DNA of 6,364 nucleotides, taken from positions 1 through 6,364 of the forward strand of contig MGSR01000144.1 of NCBI GenBank assembly GCA_001798565.1, written 5' to 3'. The position numbers were made by a program, and so were the translations under genes. Of this stretch, positions 5,863 through 6,364 are shown in pieces. Below the pieces are notes generated by a model that had not been told where the DNA came from, made no database searches, and saw only the letters and a list, made by a program, of their open reading frames with translations. The DNA comes from Deltaproteobacteria bacterium RIFCSPLOWO2_12_FULL_60_16 (GTDB lineage Bacteria; Desulfobacterota; Binatia; UBA9968). Position 1 is the stretch's first letter, and every line of letters starts with the position of its first letter.

Positions 5863-5891
5863 TATCTACCATTGTCGGCAAAAATTGCCAA
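5863..5891 (-). promoter_or_regulatory. Weak candidate promoter of the transaldolase gene
   Basis: On the - strand TTGGCA (5891-5886, five of six to the -35 consensus) is followed after 17 nt by TAGATA (5868-5863), which matches the -10 only partly. The -35 overlaps the dyad at 5877-5889, so a protein bound there could block it. Confidence 0.3.
5877..5889. promoter_or_regulatory. Perfect dyad GGCAA-N3-TTGCC in the divergent promoter region
   Basis: GGCAAAAATTGCC is a perfect 5-3-5 inverted repeat between the transaldolase and Rrf2 genes. It overlaps the predicted transaldolase -35. The shape suits a dimeric regulator; the protein is unknown. Confidence 0.45.
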
Positions 5892-5902
5892 TAAAATTTA
5901 TT
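5890..5902. promoter_or_regulatory. Perfect AT-rich dyad AATAAA-N1-TTTATT
   Basis: AATAAAATTTATT is a perfect 6-1-6 inverted repeat directly abutting the previous dyad. It may be a second operator half or an AT-rich upstream element serving either promoter. Confidence 0.4.
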
Positions 5903-5913
5903 CCCCCGCCTTT

Positions 5914-5954
5914 TTGACTAATCCGCTTGACCTTCTCGGTTAATCCCGTGTAAA
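5914..5954 (+). promoter_or_regulatory. Promoter and operator-like dyad of the Rrf2 gene
   Basis: Two overlapping promoter readings exist: TTGACT (5914-5919) with GTTAAT (5939-5944) at 19 nt, and TTGACC (5927-5932) with TGTAAA (5949-5954) at 16 nt. The first leaves room for the AAAGAAG Shine-Dalgarno-like run at 5952-5958. A dyad TTGACC-N5-GGTTAA (5927-5943, one mismatch) and a direct TAATCC repeat (5919-5924, 5941-5946) overlap these boxes. Rrf2 proteins often repress their own genes, so this is a reasonable operator candidate. Confidence 0.4.
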
Positions 5955-5966
5955 GAAGAAATCATC

Positions 5967-6364
5967 ATGAAAGTCGGCTCCAAGGGTTACTACGGGCTGC
6001 TCGCGCTCGCCGATCTGGCGCAGAATCAGCGGGGACATCAGCCGGTTCAGGTAAAGGAGATCGCGCGCCGGCAGAGAATCCCGGAAGAATACCTGGGACA
6101 GATCATGGTGCTGCTCAAACGGGCCAACCTGGTGCACGGGACAAGAGGGCCGGGCGGGGGCTATTACCTAGCGCGACCTCCCGAGGGCATCAACATCAAC
6201 GAGGTTCTCAAGGCCCTCGAGGGCCCGATGCTAGGAAGCGAGCTGAGAAGTCAAAGAAGCCGGATGGGGGGCTCGGTCGTTGCGCGCCGGCTGATCGACA
6301 CCTGGACGAAGGCGATGGTGGCGTCGGAGAAAATCCTCGCAGAGGTCACCCTTGCCGACCTCTG
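5967..6364 (+). CDS. Rrf2 family transcriptional regulator (3' end outside window)
   Basis: The first 132 codons of an Rrf2-family winged-helix regulator; the frame is still open at the window end. The start MKVGSKGYYGLLALADLA is the standard Rrf2 N-terminus. It is followed by the helix-turn-helix VKEIARRQRIPEEYLGQIMVLLKRANLV (28-55) and the wing GTRGPGGGYYLARPP (58-72), with NEVLKALEGP at 78-87. IscR and NsrR carry three cysteines just after this point to hold an Fe-S cluster. No cysteine occurs in the visible 132 residues, so an Fe-S sensing role is unlikely. The visible length is already close to full size, as Rrf2 proteins are usually about 130-165 aa. The ATG at 5967 follows an AAAGAAG run 8 nt away. 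It is divergent from the transaldolase gene. Confidence 0.9.
   Translation, partial: MKVGSKGYYGLLALADLAQNQRGHQPVQVKEIARRQRIPEEYLGQIMVLLKRANLVHGTRGPGGGYYLARPPEGININEVLKALEGPMLGSELRSQRSRMGGSVVARRLIDTWTKAMVASEKILAEVTLADL

Noticed and set aside
5256..5894. A 212-codon open frame on the + strand
   Set aside because: It is antisense to the transaldolase gene, which has all its catalytic residues.

Overview
The window looks like ordinary chromosomal DNA from an uncultured or environmental bacterium with moderately high GC. It carries a membrane-bound 'CCG-domain' iron-sulfur oxidoreductase of the type that links EtfAB to quinone, an archaeal-type (type II) GAPDH-like dehydrogenase, a DUF192 lipoprotein, a short transaldolase, and IclR and Rrf2 regulators. 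I infer a Desulfobacterota/NC10/Binatota-like lineage from this gene mix alone. No marker gene proves it, so the taxonomic guess is weak.

Layout. Positions 1-103 hold a strong hairpin and a weak promoter ahead of the GAPDH-like gene (104-1168, +). That gene converges on a DUF192 lipoprotein gene (1247-1717, -). Between their stop codons lie two inverted arrays of degenerate GTT-type octamers that can fold into a long imperfect hairpin. The lipoprotein gene is divergent from a 686-aa membrane iron-sulfur oxidoreductase (1753-3813, +), with only 35 bp between the two starts. A 482-bp gene-free island (3814-4295) follows. It contains a 32-bp direct repeat at an exact 150-bp period and several perfect inverted repeats. 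Next come an IclR-family regulator (4296-5075, -) and, upstream of it on the same strand, a transaldolase (5190-5840, -). The regulator has its own consensus-like promoter in the 114-bp gap. The transaldolase is divergent from an Rrf2-family regulator (5967 to the window end, +, incomplete), and their shared 126-bp promoter region holds three dyads.

How the genes may work together. The oxidoreductase would pass electrons from acyl-CoA oxidation, through an electron-transfer flavoprotein, into the membrane quinone pool. No etfAB lies in the window. The GAPDH-like enzyme and the transaldolase both belong to sugar-phosphate chemistry but are about 4 kb apart and are not an operon. IclR regulators commonly control carbon-source genes and themselves; the local target could be the transaldolase, the regulator itself or genes elsewhere. 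I see no CRISPR array, transposase, tRNA, rRNA or defence system. The least explained parts are the structured island at 3814-4295 and the octamer arrays at 1168-1251.
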